A stretch of 7,397 bases of DNA from an uncultured Burkholderiales bacterium (lineage in GTDB: Bacteria > Pseudomonadota > Gammaproteobacteria > Burkholderiales > Burkholderiaceae_C), in assembly GCA_903925445.1 (NCBI GenBank), contig CAIYFE010000138.1, forward strand, positions 1 through 7,397, read 5' to 3'. The notes beneath the pieces were generated by a model. It saw nothing but the letters and a program-made list of their open reading frames with translations, did no database searches and was not told where the DNA came from. Below, piece after piece: positions 7,028 through 7,397 of the stretch. Position 1 is the first letter of the stretch; the number at the start of each line of letters is the position of its first letter. A program made the position numbers and the translations under genes.

Positions 7028-7397
7028 GCAGCCTCCTTGTCAGAAGTGTCCAAGCGCTTGGCGACACGCAAAATGGCGCTGCGCGAACGCGGATTGACTT
7101 TCACTTCTTGCTCGGTGGGCTTGATGCGCTCAATGGCCTCAAAGTCCATGATCTTGGGCGCGGCAAACGGCGCGCGACGGTCGTACACCTCACGCGAATG
7201 TTGCGTGATGAATTGCTTGACGATGCGATCTTCCAGAGAATGAAAACTGATCACAGCCAATCGACCTTCGGGGCGCAAGACCTGCAACGAAGCGCTCAAC
7301 GCTTGTTGCAACTCCTCAAGCTCGGCGTTGATGAAAATCCGAAAAGCCTGAAATGTGCGCGTTGCAGGATCCTTGCCCGGCTCGCGGGTTTTGACCG
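7024..7397 (-). CDS. rsmH: 16S rRNA (cytosine(1402)-N(4))-methyltransferase RsmH, C-terminal part
   Basis: S-adenosylmethionine-dependent enzyme that methylates N4 of C1402 in the 16S rRNA decoding site; formerly MraW, and a regular first or second member of dcw clusters. Only the last 123 residues are present (the full protein is about 310); the frame is open to the right edge, so the start lies outside. Diagnostic stretches are DPATRTFQAFRIFIN, a run like that in known RsmH proteins, ELEEL, GRLAVISFHSLEDRIVK, and the C-terminal PRSRSAILRVAKR. An apparent start at 7311 is a TTG inside the conserved ELEELQQAL segment and is not a real start. The TGA at 7026-7024 overlaps the ftsL ATG. Confidence 0.97.
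   Translation of the reverse strand, partial: VKTREPGKDPATRTFQAFRIFINAELEELQQALSASLQVLRPEGRLAVISFHSLEDRIVKQFITQHSREVYDRRAPFAAPKIMDFEAIERIKPTEQEVKVNPRSRSAILRVAKRLDTSDKEAA

Noticed and set aside
6581..7243. A 220-codon plus-strand open frame across ftsI, ftsL and rsmH
   Set aside because: It crosses three conserved genes in antisense and has no motif of its own.

Overview
The whole window is one strand-consistent block of the division and cell wall (dcw) cluster, read on the minus strand from the right edge to the left. The order is rsmH (3' end only) - ftsL - ftsI - murE - murF - mraY - murD (5' part only). The organism is a Gram-negative betaproteobacterium, most likely Burkholderiales and probably Comamonadaceae (Limnohabitans/Rhodoferax-like). 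This rests on the gene order, a 392-residue MraY with betaproteobacterial wording, the wording of RsmH and FtsI, a MurE carrying the DNPR signature of meso-diaminopimelate users, a GC content of roughly 50-55% judged by eye, and heavy use of TTG (Leu) and CAA (Gln). The assignment is from memory of the families, not from a search.

Layout. 7397-7024: C-terminal 123 codons of the 16S rRNA methyltransferase RsmH. 7027-6728: FtsL, the small bitopic divisome protein. 6731-4992: FtsI (PBP3), the septal transpeptidase, in one continuous frame except for a TAA at 5675-5673 where family members have glutamine. 4992-3487: MurE. 3494-2079: MurF. 2088-910: MraY. 902 to the left edge: MurD, cut off after about 300 codons. 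Neighbouring genes overlap by 1-10 nt, except mraY-murD, which are 7 nt apart. There is no intergenic space for a promoter or terminator, so the block looks like the interior of one long operon whose promoter (expected upstream of mraZ/rsmH) lies beyond the right edge.

The genes work together as follows. MurD, MurE and MurF sequentially add D-Glu, meso-DAP and D-Ala-D-Ala to the UDP-MurNAc peptide stem. MraY moves the product to undecaprenyl phosphate to make lipid I. FtsI cross-links the finished peptidoglycan at the septum, and FtsL helps activate it within the FtsQLB/FtsWI complex.

Two things depart from routine. The first is the in-frame ochre stop in ftsI, which separates the catalytic SxxK motif from the SxN and KTG motifs of an enzyme that should be essential. 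The second is an extra acidic, proline-rich segment of about 70-75 residues in MurD, ending in seven consecutive prolines, between the GNIG and LELSSFQ motifs. I see no mobile element, CRISPR array, RNA gene or unknown system. The long plus-strand open frames are antisense shadows of the genes above.
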